NCBI RefSeq assembly: GCF_003386795.1
Contig: NZ_QTUC01000001.1
Location: 1,984,001 to 2,048,000 of the forward strand
Reading direction: 5' to 3'
Length of the DNA: 64,000 nt
DNA from: Thermasporomyces composti
GTDB taxonomy: Bacteria; Actinomycetota; Actinomycetes; Propionibacteriales; Actinopolymorphaceae
This document shows positions 1 to 8,312 of the stretch, in pieces. The notes beneath the pieces were generated by a model. That model made no database searches. It worked only from the letters and a program-made list of their open reading frames with translations, and was not told the origin of the DNA. The translations under genes and the position numbers were made by a program. Position 1 is the stretch's first letter. Every line of letters starts with the position of its first letter.

Positions 1-36
1 CGATCAAGGCGTGACGCCGGCTGAGGAGGACCGACG

Positions 37-963
37 TCAGCCCACGCCGCTGAGCGTCTCCACGATGCGAGCACAGCGGACGGGATCGATGGTGAGGCCG
101 TTCGCCAGTCCCCACAGCCAGTAGTCGACCGACCGGACGATCGTCCACGCACGCGCCAGGTCCCAGTCCAAGTCGGCAGACTTCACGATGAGATCGAGAC
201 TGCGGAGCAGACCGCGCTCGCCGTCCATGTCGTCCAAGCGCCACCACAACAGCTGGGCGACGCCGTACTCCGGAACGCCGACCACGACGCGAGGGTCGAT
301 CGCCAGCCACGGTTCCCGCTCGCCGGCGAGGATGTTCTCGTCGTGCAAGTCGTAGTTGACAAGGAGCTCGTCACTGACGGTCGCCACCTGCCGGGCGAGG
401 TCGCGCGCCAGGTCGAGCACGTGCGCGGGGATCGGATGGCCCAGCGACGCGGACCGCGTGTGCGAGGAGTCGATGAAGTTGAGAGCGAGCGCCTGGGTCG
501 TCGGCAAGGTCGCGACGGAGAGCTTGTCCCACCGCCCCGTCGTACTCGAGAGCGGGATGGCCAGGCGTCGCAGGAGTCCCGCCGCGATGGTGAGCGCCTC
601 GTCCAGTGGCACGGCACGCAAGGAGCGCGAGCTGTCGAGCCGCTCCAGCAGCAACGCGCCGTCCTCGACGGATGCGTCGATGAGCCGCACCACACCACGG
701 CCGTCCCACAGGCGCAGACAGAGCATTTGCGCCTTCAGCTCCTCGTCCAGCCACGCGACCTTCAACACGTACGGCACGCCCTCGCGTAGGACGGGGACGG
801 CGATACCGTTTGCGCCGTGCATCAGCTCGCCATCGATGCGTAGCGACCAGCGTGCGCACAACGTCTCCACCAACGCTGGCAGGGATTCGGCCCATGCCCG
901 GCCAGCGGCGCCTTCACGGGTAACCCGGGTGTACTCGAAAAAGGACGGCGGAAGTGTGAGCAC
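37..963 (-). CDS. APH(6)-like phosphotransferase
   Basis: Small-molecule kinase of the aminoglycoside/hydroxyurea phosphotransferase group, soluble and cytoplasmic. Counting from the chosen start, the ATP lysine sits in VLKVA (about residue 68). The catalytic loop reads NYDLHDEN (203-210), where the usual HGD is NYD, and the metal-binding Asp is in LAIDP (about 223). The frame stays open to 1143, but that extra N-terminus is low complexity and would leave 2 bp to the divergent gene. A GTG at 963 with AGGATGG just upstream is the better start and gives 308 aa. Substrate unknown; the family phosphorylates streptomycin or hydroxyurea-like compounds, and actinobacterial members are often orphan kinases. 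A clear relative, now frameshifted, lies at 59.1 kb. Confidence 0.8.
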   Translation of the reverse strand: MLTLPPSFFEYTRVTREGAAGRAWAESLPALVETLCARWSLRIDGELMHGANGIAVPVLREGVPYVLKVAWLDEELKAQMLCLRLWDGRGVVRLIDASVEDGALLLERLDSSRSLRAVPLDEALTIAAGLLRRLAIPLSSTTGRWDKLSVATLPTTQALALNFIDSSHTRSASLGHPIPAHVLDLARDLARQVATVSDELLVNYDLHDENILAGEREPWLAIDPRVVVGVPEYGVAQLLWWRLDDMDGERGLLRSLDLIVKSADLDWDLARAWTIVRSVDYWLWGLANGLTIDPVRCARIVETLSGVG

Positions 964-1145
964 GTTTCCATCCTGGCAGACGGACCGAGGGCGGAGATGA
1001 GCATGACGGCGTGACTCGTCCCCCGATGGGCGGACCGTCTTCAGCGTGTCACCAGGTGTGTTGGGGCTACTCGCGGGTATGGGGAGGCTCATTGCCTGAC
1101 CGTCGATGAGAACTGGCGCGGGCGAGTGCGGCGAAGGAGACAATC

Positions 1146-1706
1146 GTGCCGGAACGCAACACAGTCCTGCGCGCCATGCACGACATCGGACTGGCGGCCT
1201 GGTTCGGCGGCTCGATGATGGGCGTCACGGGCCTGAACCCAGCGGCCGAGGAACAGGAACCCTCCCAGGTCGAAGCCGCCCGGATGGCGAGCGCCGGTTG
1301 GTCGAAGTGGACTCCGATCAACGCGGCGGCCATCGGCCTCCATCTGGTCGGTGCGGTCGGGATCGCAGCGGCGAACCGACACCGGATCGTCAAGCAGAAA
1401 GGCGTCCTTGCCTCCACGATCGCCAAGACCGCTCTCACCGGCGCCGCCCTCGCGGCCACCGCCTACGCTCGCAAGCTCGGGAAGAAGATCGAGATGGCGA
1501 GCTCACCAGACCAGGAGACGGCCGCCAAGGCCGACCAGTATCCGGTCGACGTGGAGGCGGCACAAAAGCAGCTCAGCGTGGTCCAGTGGACTGTCCCCGC
1601 GCTCACCGGAGCGGTCGAGGTGCTCAACTCGCTGCACGGCGAGCAGCAACGGCCGTCCCAGCAGGGCGCTGGCATCTTCCGCCGACTCATGCCGGCGGTC
1701 GGATAA
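1146..1706 (+). CDS. Conserved actinobacterial membrane-associated protein, function unknown
   Basis: 186 aa. I do not recognise an enzymatic domain. The N-terminal half carries two hydrophobic stretches (about 10-30 with GLAAWFGGSMMG, and 60-75 with IGLHLVGAVGIAAA), a third around 95-107 and a fourth near 145-160, so it is probably a small integral membrane protein. Start is GTG with a good GAAGGAG ribosome site 7 bases upstream. It is divergent from the phosphotransferase at the left edge and convergent with the LigD-type polymerase. Similar short proteins are common in actinobacterial genomes without known roles. Confidence 0.7.
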   Translation: MPERNTVLRAMHDIGLAAWFGGSMMGVTGLNPAAEEQEPSQVEAARMASAGWSKWTPINAAAIGLHLVGAVGIAAANRHRIVKQKGVLASTIAKTALTGAALAATAYARKLGKKIEMASSPDQETAAKADQYPVDVEAAQKQLSVVQWTVPALTGAVEVLNSLHGEQQRPSQQGAGIFRRLMPAVG

Positions 1707-1709
1707 GAA

Positions 1710-1737
1710 ACCAAGCGACACGGTCGTCAGGCTTGGT
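1710..1737. terminator. Weak hairpin between convergent genes
   Basis: ACCAAGC and GCTTGGT form a 7-bp stem with a 14-base loop in the 60-bp gap between two convergent genes. There is no clear T tract, so function as a terminator is only suggested by position. Confidence 0.3.
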
Positions 1738-1766
1738 GACTGGGTGGCGGCGCGTGACGCCCGACG

Positions 1767-2723
1767 TCACTCGGGCTCGGATTTTCGACGTCGGCTGCGA
1801 GCGCGCCGCTTCCCCTCGTGCATGGCCTGGACGCGGGCCACAGGGAGAGCGCGACCCTCGTCGATCAAGTCAGCGTCCAGTCGTTGTGGCGCGGGCATCT
1901 CCTCCGCCCAGGGGTCGCGATCCACGAGCAACCCGACCGCGGTGCGGATCGTGAAGTCGGCTGGTACGACGCGATCGACCTCGCCCCAGGCCACCGGGAA
2001 CGACACGGGGACACCGGCACGCGCCCGAGGACTGTAGGTGGCCACGATCGTCGCACCACCCGCCCGGGTGGAGTCGATGAACACCTTGCCGGCGCGGTCT
2101 TCCTTGAGGAACGCCGTGGTGGCGAGCGTGGGGTCGAGGCGTTCCGCGCGGGCCGCGATCGCGCGGGTCGCCGCGGCGGCTTCCTCCATCGTCGCGTCCT
2201 CGACGGGCACGAGGACGTGGAGCCCTTTCGCGCCGCTGGTCTTCACCGCGCCCGCGAGCCCGACGTCGGCGAGGGCCTGCCGGACGAGCTGCGCGGCGGC
2301 GACCGCGGAACGGAACGCCTCGACTGACGGCGGGTCGATGTCGAGTACCAGATGGGTCGGCTGGTCCGGCCGCGCGGTACGGAACAGCGCGGGGTGGTAC
2401 TCCACGCTGCGCTGGTTGGCGAACCACATCAAGGTGCGACGGTCGTCGCACAGCGCGTATGTCACCCGTCGCCGCGAGCTCTCCGCCCAGATCGACACGG
2501 TGCGGATCCACGCAGGCGCGTACGTCGGCAGGTTCTTCTGCATGAACGGCGCCTGCCCGCGCAGGACGCGGATCACCGACAACGGTCGATCGGCCAACAC
2601 CGGGAGGATGCGGTCGGCGATGGCGTCCAGGTAGTCCACCAGGTCGCGTTTGGTGAAGCCCGCGTCGGCGAACAGCGGTTCGTCGAGGTTGGTCAGGGGT
2701 ACCCCGGCTCGCGTCTCACTCAC
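1767..2723 (-). CDS. Stand-alone LigD-type polymerase domain (NHEJ primase-polymerase)
   Basis: 318 aa, matching a single archaeo-eukaryotic primase-like polymerase domain as found in LigD. The catalytic DxD lies in LDIDPP (Asp 128 and 130) and the third carboxylate in VFIDST (Asp 217); KTSGAKGLHV (about 161-170) is the conserved nucleotide-binding stretch. In the family it adds ribo- or deoxynucleotides during non-homologous end joining with Ku and a ligase. There is no fused ligase or nuclease domain and no Ku gene nearby. The GTG start is preceded by GGGAGG at 7 bases. The C-terminal tail is very basic (KRRARSRRRK), a likely DNA contact. Confidence 0.88.
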   Translation of the reverse strand: MSETRAGVPLTNLDEPLFADAGFTKRDLVDYLDAIADRILPVLADRPLSVIRVLRGQAPFMQKNLPTYAPAWIRTVSIWAESSRRRVTYALCDDRRTLMWFANQRSVEYHPALFRTARPDQPTHLVLDIDPPSVEAFRSAVAAAQLVRQALADVGLAGAVKTSGAKGLHVLVPVEDATMEEAAAATRAIAARAERLDPTLATTAFLKEDRAGKVFIDSTRAGGATIVATYSPRARAGVPVSFPVAWGEVDRVVPADFTIRTAVGLLVDRDPWAEEMPAPQRLDADLIDEGRALPVARVQAMHEGKRRARSRRRKSEPE

Positions 2724-2783
2724 GTGCCCACCTCCCAGGCTCCGGGCGAGCGGCCAGGCCCCTCGCGAGCTCTGGCTCGATCG

Positions 2784-4034
2784 TCAACCAACGGGCACCG
2801 CCGGCGCCTCCTCGGCGGCTCTCGCGTCCAGCCTGCGCAGACCACGGACCGACGGCTCGGCGAGGGTGAGCGCGACCACGATGCCGACGAGCACCCCGCT
2901 CCCCACGATCACCCGCTCGGTGCCGATGATCGACGCCAGCGGCCCGGCCACCAGCTGCCCGACCGGCATCGCGACGAAGGACCCGAGGGCATCGTACGAG
3001 GCCACCCGCGACAGCTTGTCTCGCGGAATGTGCTGCTGCAGGGACGTTTCCCACCCAATACCGAACAAGTCACTGCCGACCCCCGCCAGCACGCCGAGCA
3101 GGAGCAGCGGGACGAGCGACGGGTCAAGCCCGAGCATGACCATCAGCGGCGCCTCGAAGGCGATGCCGAGCATGCCGACGACCAAGGGCCGCTGTGGGCG
3201 CCAGCGCAGCATGACGACGGCACCGAGGACGAGACCGACGCCCGTGGCCGATTGCAGCGTCCCCCAGCCGACTCGACCGAAGCTCTGGTCGGCGATGACC
3301 GGTCCGAGCGTGTGGATCGCGCCGGCGATCGCCGCGTTGATGAACCCGAACGCCAGCACGATGACCCACACCCAGCGGCGCGCGGTGAACTCCCGCCAGC
3401 CGGCTCGCAGGTCGTGCAGCGTGGACCGGCTCGTCGACTGCTCCGCAGGCCGGTCGCCGAACCGAAGCTGGGCGATGAGGAGGGCGGCCGCCCCATACAT
3501 GACGGCGTTGATGGCGAGCCCCCAGCCCGGCCCGAGGAATCCGACAATGACGCCACCGAGAACGCCGCCACCGATCAACGTGACGTTGCGGACCATCCCG
3601 TTCAACGCGTTGGCCTGCTGGAGCTCGTCGCGCGCGACGAGCTGCGGCATGATCCCCTGCAGGGCGGGGAAGCTGAACGCCGCGGCGGCGCCGTTCACCG
3701 CCTCGATGGCGGCGATCTGCCAGACGTCCGCGACGCCCGACAGCAGCAGACCGGCGGCGACCGCCTGGGTCGCCATGCAGATGACGTTCGACGTCACCAG
3801 GACGAGGTCACGGCGGAGGCGATCCGCCACGACGCCTCCGAAGAGGACGAGGAGGACCATCGGGGTCGTCCGCGAGGCGAGGACGAGACCCAACGCCGCC
3901 GGCGACGCGCTGACGTCTCGAACCGCGAACGCGACCGCGATCGGTGCGACCGCGCTCGCGAGGAGCGTGCACAGCCGCGCGGCGAGGAAGTACCGGAACA
4001 CCCGGTGGCGTAGGGGTGCCAGCGATCCGCTCAT
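2784..4034 (-). CDS. MFS transporter, EntS-like (MFS_3)
   Basis: 416 aa with about 12 hydrophobic segments and no signal peptide, typical of major facilitator drug or siderophore exporters. The cytoplasmic loop between helices 2 and 3 reads GGVVADRLRRD, a variant of the MFS G-x-x-x-D-R-x-x-R signature. A short basic loop about residues 205-222 separates the two six-helix halves. The ATG overlaps the stop of the upstream ArsR-type regulator by 4 bp (ATGA), so the two are translationally coupled and the regulator probably controls export. Substrate cannot be read from sequence. Confidence 0.88.
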   Translation of the reverse strand: MSGSLAPLRHRVFRYFLAARLCTLLASAVAPIAVAFAVRDVSASPAALGLVLASRTTPMVLLVLFGGVVADRLRRDLVLVTSNVICMATQAVAAGLLLSGVADVWQIAAIEAVNGAAAAFSFPALQGIMPQLVARDELQQANALNGMVRNVTLIGGGVLGGVIVGFLGPGWGLAINAVMYGAAALLIAQLRFGDRPAEQSTSRSTLHDLRAGWREFTARRWVWVIVLAFGFINAAIAGAIHTLGPVIADQSFGRVGWGTLQSATGVGLVLGAVVMLRWRPQRPLVVGMLGIAFEAPLMVMLGLDPSLVPLLLLGVLAGVGSDLFGIGWETSLQQHIPRDKLSRVASYDALGSFVAMPVGQLVAGPLASIIGTERVIVGSGVLVGIVVALTLAEPSVRGLRRLDARAAEEAPAVPVG

Positions 4035-4561
4035 CGCTTGGCCTCGTCGCTCGCCATCCGGAACAGACCCATCGTCGCGTTGACGTGGATGGTGCCCGCG
4101 GTGCGCGGTGGCTTGGCGTGCTCGTGGAGCACGGTGCTGGCCTCACGAGCGAGCTGCAGCGCCCGGTCCCAGACCTCCGGCTCGACCCAGAGCTCGGCGT
4201 CGCAGAGCATGCTGTTGCCCCACACCTCTTTCTCGGCGCGCCGGATCAGCTCGTGGGCGACCGTGAGCCAGACGAGGTACTTGCCTTCCAGATCCTCCTG
4301 GACCTCCTGCGCGGTCTTCTTCTCCACGGTGCGCCGGTAGCGGTAGCGCTTGGCCACCCCGCCTCGGATGGTCTCCTCGCCGGCCTCCTCCACAACGCCC
4401 GCCGCCGCGAGCGCGCGCAGGTGGTACGAGGCGTTGGCGTGGGAGATGCCGAGCTCGCGAGCCAGCTCAGCTGCCGACATCGCCGCGCCGGTGAGCAGGG
4501 AGAGCATCCGAAGGCGAATCGGGTGCGCCGTGGCACGCAGCTTGGAAACCCCCAAAGACAT
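4031..4561 (-). CDS. ArsR-family winged-helix regulator
   Basis: 176 aa. A winged helix-turn-helix occupies residues 1-75 (LTGAAMSAAELARELGISHA is the helix-turn-helix core), followed by a helical, charged C-terminal region rich in Glu/Lys/Arg. There is no CxC metal-site motif in the recognition helix, so this is not an arsenic-type sensor; ligand unknown. It is first in a two-gene operon with the MFS exporter. A promoter-like pair and an inverted repeat overlap its start codon, suggesting self-repression of a nearly leaderless transcript. Confidence 0.88.
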   Translation of the reverse strand: MSLGVSKLRATAHPIRLRMLSLLTGAAMSAAELARELGISHANASYHLRALAAAGVVEEAGEETIRGGVAKRYRYRRTVEKKTAQEVQEDLEGKYLVWLTVAHELIRRAEKEVWGNSMLCDAELWVEPEVWDRALQLAREASTVLHEHAKPPRTAGTIHVNATMGLFRMASDEAKR

Positions 4562-4598
4562 GTTGGGGACTGTAGGGGTGGAGCAGCGCGACAGTCAA
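4550..4598 (-). promoter_or_regulatory. ArsR operon promoter with operator over the start codon
   Basis: On the minus strand TTGACT (4593-4598) and TACAGT (4569-4574) are spaced by 18 bases, ending 7 bases before the ATG. CCCCAA/TTGGGG (4550-4555 and 4563-4568) forms an inverted repeat spanning the start codon. The arrangement suits a leaderless, autoregulated transcript; binding is inferred. Confidence 0.5.
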
Positions 4599-4744
4599 GC
4601 ACTTGTTGGGGGGTCTGCGATCCGCCGTCACCAGAGGCCGTGGGAAATGCCTCGAGGCGTTTCGACGCCGTGACCTTGTGCCGCGACAGCTCCACCGAGC
4701 CGCTGAGGGGCGCACGCGCCCTGAGGGAGCGAGCGAGACAGCCC

Positions 4745-5185
4745 TTACTCGGTCATCTTGCGCATCCGATCGAGGAGAACGTCGAGCTGATCACGCATCT
4801 GGTGGGTGTCGCGCAACACCTCGTCGACGGTGCGCTGGAACTCCGGAAGCTGATCGACGATCGCCGTCGGTTCCCCGAAGGTCTCGGAAACCAGCTGCTG
4901 CATCTGGCGTCGCGCGTCGGCGCGGGCCTCGTTGACCAACCGAGCCACTTCCGCGGCGAGGTCCTCCGAGGGCATCCGCATCACCCGCGGATCGAACCTG
5001 ATCTCCTCAACGCCGTTGCCCTCGCTGTAGGTCACGATGATGCGGTCGTCCTCGCTGCGCGCGGTGCCCGTCGCCTCCGCGATCCTCTGCTGCAGCTCGG
5101 CCAGCCTCCCCAGCCGCTCCTGCTGCTCCCGCTGAAACTCTTCCGGGCTGCCGAAGAGGTCTGGTAGGTCGAAATACTCCGACAC
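4745..5185 (-). CDS. YbaB/EbfC-family protein
   Basis: 146 aa. The N-terminal third is a long amphipathic helix (QREQQERLGRLAELQQRIAE), followed by a beta hairpin (IIVTYSEGNGVEEIRFDP) and a second long helix, the layout of YbaB nucleoid-associated proteins. A further C-terminal helix extends it beyond the usual 100-110 aa. Start is GTG with AAAGGA upstream. It is the last gene of a three-gene set with two WXG-like/membrane proteins. In Actinobacteria YbaB-fold proteins often sit beside type VII-like substrates, where a role other than DNA binding is plausible but unproven. Confidence 0.75.
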   Translation of the reverse strand: MSEYFDLPDLFGSPEEFQREQQERLGRLAELQQRIAEATGTARSEDDRIIVTYSEGNGVEEIRFDPRVMRMPSEDLAAEVARLVNEARADARRQMQQLVSETFGEPTAIVDQLPEFQRTVDEVLRDTHQMRDQLDVLLDRMRKMTE

Positions 5186-5216
5186 CAGTGTTCCTTTCGC
5201 CTCGCGGTGGGGTCGG

Positions 5217-6071
5217 CTAGAACCCGCTCAGGACGTTGACCTGGCCCTTGGTGAGCTTCTTGACGAGATCACCGAGGACCTCCACGGCCGCACCGCCAAG
5301 CACACGGAACCCCGCGCCGTCATCAAGCCGCATGCTGTCGCTGACCGCCGCTTGCAGCGTCCGAGCGCTGAGGATACCGGCGTGCACCCAGCCCACCTTC
5401 ACCATGATCTCGTCCATCACCCGGATGATGGTCGGCAGCGTGCGGGCGATCGCCGTACCAGCGGTGCGGATCGACTGCGCGGCCGCGGTGGTGAACGGAA
5501 TGAACACCAGCGCCCAGTACGCGATCGCCATCGCGGCGAGAATTCCCGCGATGACGGCGGCGATCGCCAGCTGTACGAAGCGAAGCACCGCCACGATCGA
5601 GGTCAGCAGCGCCGTTTCCCACGCCAGGCAGTAGGTGTTCTGGACACTGTTGCGGTAGTCGAGAAGCTGCTTCGAGTACGCCGCCTGGTCGTTCGACTCC
5701 CAGGTGGCCGGCGACACGCTGTAGTACTGCTTGTTCAGTTCCTCGAGGTAGCGCAGTCCCGCCGAGCCGGACTCGTGAATGCGCGAGCACGCCTGGAGCA
5801 TCTTGCCGGTGTCGGTACGGATGAGGGCGAGGCGCGTCGGCACGTTAGTGGGGCCTACGTCGACGGCGCCGTGGACCGGCAGGTTGACAGTCTTGACCGG
5901 AACTCGCTTCTCCAACTGCGACAGCAGGATCCCGCTTTTCGCGGCGGGAATCGGCGCCAGGAGGTGCTCGGGCCAGACCGTGCAGGCGATGAGAGAGGAG
6001 ACGAGCGCGACATTGCCGAGCTCGTTGCCGGACGACAGCGCTCCCGCCATGGAGTCGTAGGTGTTGCTCAT
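5217..6071 (-). CDS. WXG-like/two-helix membrane protein, putative type VII-related
   Basis: 284 aa from the ATG that overlaps the stop of the preceding gene by 4 bp; an upstream extension to 6179 is antisense-like and rejected. The first 130 residues are soluble and mostly helical, with YYSVSPATWESNDQ near 120-135. Residues about 150-200 hold two or three adjacent hydrophobic segments (LLTSIVAVLRFVQLAIAAVI and ILAAMAIAYWALVFIPF), and the tail is helical. The layout recalls actinobacterial WXG-domain proteins that accompany type VII secretion, but there is no clear WXG motif in the right position. Function unknown. Confidence 0.6.
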   Translation of the reverse strand: MSNTYDSMAGALSSGNELGNVALVSSLIACTVWPEHLLAPIPAAKSGILLSQLEKRVPVKTVNLPVHGAVDVGPTNVPTRLALIRTDTGKMLQACSRIHESGSAGLRYLEELNKQYYSVSPATWESNDQAAYSKQLLDYRNSVQNTYCLAWETALLTSIVAVLRFVQLAIAAVIAGILAAMAIAYWALVFIPFTTAAAQSIRTAGTAIARTLPTIIRVMDEIMVKVGWVHAGILSARTLQAAVSDSMRLDDGAGFRVLGGAAVEVLGDLVKKLTKGQVNVLSGF

Positions 6072-6385
6072 ACCGAGATCCCGTGCCCCCCGTATCCTTC
6101 CTCGACCGCGCGCCACCTCGTGGCGATGCGTTGGGCTGCTTCGTTGAGGGTTTGGGCGGTGCCCGTCTTCGTCCGCCACGCCTCTTCGACGTACTCGGCC
6201 GCGAAGAAGAACGCTAGGACGACGAGCAGACCGCCGCCCTGCCCCGCCGTCGTCATCAGCTCCGATGCCTGAGCCGCGTCGCGACTGGCTTGGGGCAGAT
6301 GGTCATTGGCCGATTGCTCGATGTTTCGACCTAGCCGTTCAATGAACGCCCGGTCGATGACCCGCGTGCCTGGCGTCCCCGTCAT
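6068..6385 (-). CDS. Small helical protein heading a WXG-like operon
   Basis: 105 aa, predicted almost entirely helical, with one hydrophobic stretch (GGGLLVVLAFFFAAEYV, about 50-66) and charged flanks. It resembles the size and composition of WXG100-type partners, though the signature WXG is absent. ATG at 6385 was chosen because the upstream extension overlaps the divergent gene. Its TGA overlaps the next ATG, so it is coupled to the 284-aa membrane protein and the YbaB protein. Function unknown. Confidence 0.55.
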   Translation of the reverse strand: MTGTPGTRVIDRAFIERLGRNIEQSANDHLPQASRDAAQASELMTTAGQGGGLLVVLAFFFAAEYVEEAWRTKTGTAQTLNEAAQRIATRWRAVEEGYGGHGISV

Positions 6386-6460
6386 AACCGGGCAGTCAGT
6401 GTGAACGCTGGCAGGTGTCGTGGGCGAGAACAGGCCCGGGTGCGCTACTAGGGTGAGGAT

Positions 6461-7684
6461 ATGAAATACACCGTCCTCCACCTGCTCACGAACCCCGCGC
6501 ACGTCAACGACGCGGTACGGCTCGTCGCCCCTGACTGGGTGGGGCCTGGTGTGTTCACCGCGAGCCATCCTGGAGGCCACGCGTACCTGGTCACGATCGA
6601 GCCGACCGCGCGCACCCTCGGGGCACGGCTCGCGGCGGTGACCGGCAAACCCGCCGTCGCGGTGACGGTGGAGGACGAGCGCTGCTCCCTCTGGCTGGCG
6701 GCACCCGACGGGACCCAGCTCGGGCCGACCGAGGGCAGCGACCCGGTCACGGCGACCGCTGCGGTCGAGCTCGTCGGCCGCTGGCTCGGCGCGGCGTTCC
6801 GGTCACGTGGCGACACGGTGGCCGCGGCTCTCGCCGACCGCGCTCGCCCAGCGGTCGAGCGGCACCGGCAGGTGGCCAAGCTCTTGGACCTGGAGTACGT
6901 CGACCCGTCGACGTTCCGGTCGCGCGCCGGTGTGCTGCTCATCGACGCGCCGGCCGACGAGGTGCGTGCCCGCCTTCCGGTGGACGGTCACGGTGCCTGG
7001 GTGGTGCCTCTCGACTCCGCCCGAAGCCTGGTGGTGCCTGACGGCTCGGGGCCCATGCCGGTGCCGGCGTCCTTCGCCGGAGTCGTACGGGGGTCGAGGG
7101 CTGTCATGGTCGAGTGGGGTGACGCACCCATGCTCCGGGCGTTCGGCGGCAACGGCGAACGCCGGACCAACCTCGCGCACGCCTACACACTGGACGCCGC
7201 CCGCCTGGAGGCACGCCAGCTCGCCGCGGTACTTGGCAGGCCCGAGATCGAGGCCGCGCTGACCGACGTCCTGCGGTCGCCGGCGCAGGGCGACCGGGCC
7301 GCGCTGGCGCTGCGTGCCCTGAGCGTCGAGGGCGTGCCTGTCGGCGCGAATGTCGACCAGCTCGCCGCATGGGCGGCGACGCGGCCCGGGGCGGTGCGTG
7401 TCCCCGCCGCCGCGGGGACGACTCTCGTACTGCGCCCAGTCCTCGACGACGCGCTGCGTCAGACCTACCGCCGCCGTCGGGCGATCCGCCGGCTGCGCTG
7501 GGCCACGTTCGCGCTGATGGCGCTGTCGGGCCTGGGCGCCGTCGTCGCGTGGGATCGGGCCTGGGACGACCGCTGGCTCGTCGCCACCGGTGTCTTTCTC
7601 GTCGCCTTCGTCGTCCTGCTGGCGGTCTGGCTGCTCCTGGGCAGGCTGCTCAGGGGCGGATCGGTCGAGCCGCGCACCCCGTGA
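6461..7684 (+). CDS. Unrecognised protein with two C-terminal membrane helices
   Basis: 407 aa, divergent from the WXG-like operon with a 75-bp shared promoter region. Residues 1-330 look soluble and of mixed alpha/beta character. About 335-395 contain two hydrophobic segments (FALMALSGLGAVVAW and VFLVAFVVLLAVWLLLG), separated by a basic-to-acidic turn, so the soluble domain faces one side of the membrane on a C-terminal hairpin anchor. GTGAGGAT just before the ATG is the ribosome site. No family recognised; the position suggests a partner of the neighbouring WXG-like genes. Confidence 0.7.
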   Translation: MKYTVLHLLTNPAHVNDAVRLVAPDWVGPGVFTASHPGGHAYLVTIEPTARTLGARLAAVTGKPAVAVTVEDERCSLWLAAPDGTQLGPTEGSDPVTATAAVELVGRWLGAAFRSRGDTVAAALADRARPAVERHRQVAKLLDLEYVDPSTFRSRAGVLLIDAPADEVRARLPVDGHGAWVVPLDSARSLVVPDGSGPMPVPASFAGVVRGSRAVMVEWGDAPMLRAFGGNGERRTNLAHAYTLDAARLEARQLAAVLGRPEIEAALTDVLRSPAQGDRAALALRALSVEGVPVGANVDQLAAWAATRPGAVRVPAAAGTTLVLRPVLDDALRQTYRRRRAIRRLRWATFALMALSGLGAVVAWDRAWDDRWLVATGVFLVAFVVLLAVWLLLGRLLRGGSVEPRTP

Positions 7685-7739
7685 GCGCCTCGCCTGCGCG
7701 GGCGAAACGCCCTCGTGGGGTGACGGCTCGGCGCACGCG

Positions 7740-8312
7740 TCAGTCGGTGAGACCGACCTCCAGTCGGGTGCCGTGCGTGACCGTGTCCGCCACCGGCGAC
7801 CGCTCCGTCGCCTGGCGCACCAGCTCCGCCAGCTCCTCCCGTGACGCGTCACCCTCGACGTCCATCGTCATGCGGATGGCCTGGTAGCCGGGGCGAACCT
7901 TCTCCGACATGCCGAACAAGCCCTGGGCGTCGAGGTCGCCGTCCAGCCGGGCGTCGACCTTCGTCAGCGTGATGCCCTTGCGGGCCGCCAGGAGCACCAA
8001 GGTCGTCGTCACGCAACCGGCCAGCCCGGCGAGGAGGTACTCCACCGGGTTGGCCCCGCGGTCCTGCCCGAAGATCAGCGGGTGCTCATCCTTGTCGTAG
8101 ACGAAGAAGGTGGTGTCGCGACGCACGACCTCCCCACCCGCGCTGAAGTCCTTCACGAGAGCCCGGTTGTGGGTGCCCGTCACCCAGAAGTTGCTGAGCC
8201 GGAAGTTGAACCGCGCCCGCGTGGGGTCCTCGTCGATCGCCGTCATGGTCTGGGCCACCGCGTCGGTGTCCACCCCGTTGACGACCCGCTCGGCACTCGT
8301 CTGCGTCGACAT
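7740..8312 (-). CDS. OsmC-family peroxiredoxin-like protein
   Basis: 190 aa. Matches the YhfA/OsmC fold: N-terminal strands, then the central helix with NPVEYLLAGLAGCVTTTLVL (about 90-110), whose single Cys is the family's redox residue, followed by a C-terminal beta-alpha unit. The second OsmC cysteine expected in hydroperoxide reductases is not obvious; the equivalent region reads LVRQATERSPVADTVTHG, where Ser replaces Cys. Peroxidase activity is therefore uncertain. GAGGAGAGAG precedes the ATG. Monocistronic. Confidence 0.87.
   Translation of the reverse strand: MSTQTSAERVVNGVDTDAVAQTMTAIDEDPTRARFNFRLSNFWVTGTHNRALVKDFSAGGEVVRRDTTFFVYDKDEHPLIFGQDRGANPVEYLLAGLAGCVTTTLVLLAARKGITLTKVDARLDGDLDAQGLFGMSEKVRPGYQAIRMTMDVEGDASREELAELVRQATERSPVADTVTHGTRLEVGLTD

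Noticed and set aside
2352-4083. Long plus-strand frames over the LigD and MFS genes
   Set aside because: Antisense shadows of high-GC coding DNA, Asp/Arg-rich and without family features; the minus-strand genes have clear motifs.
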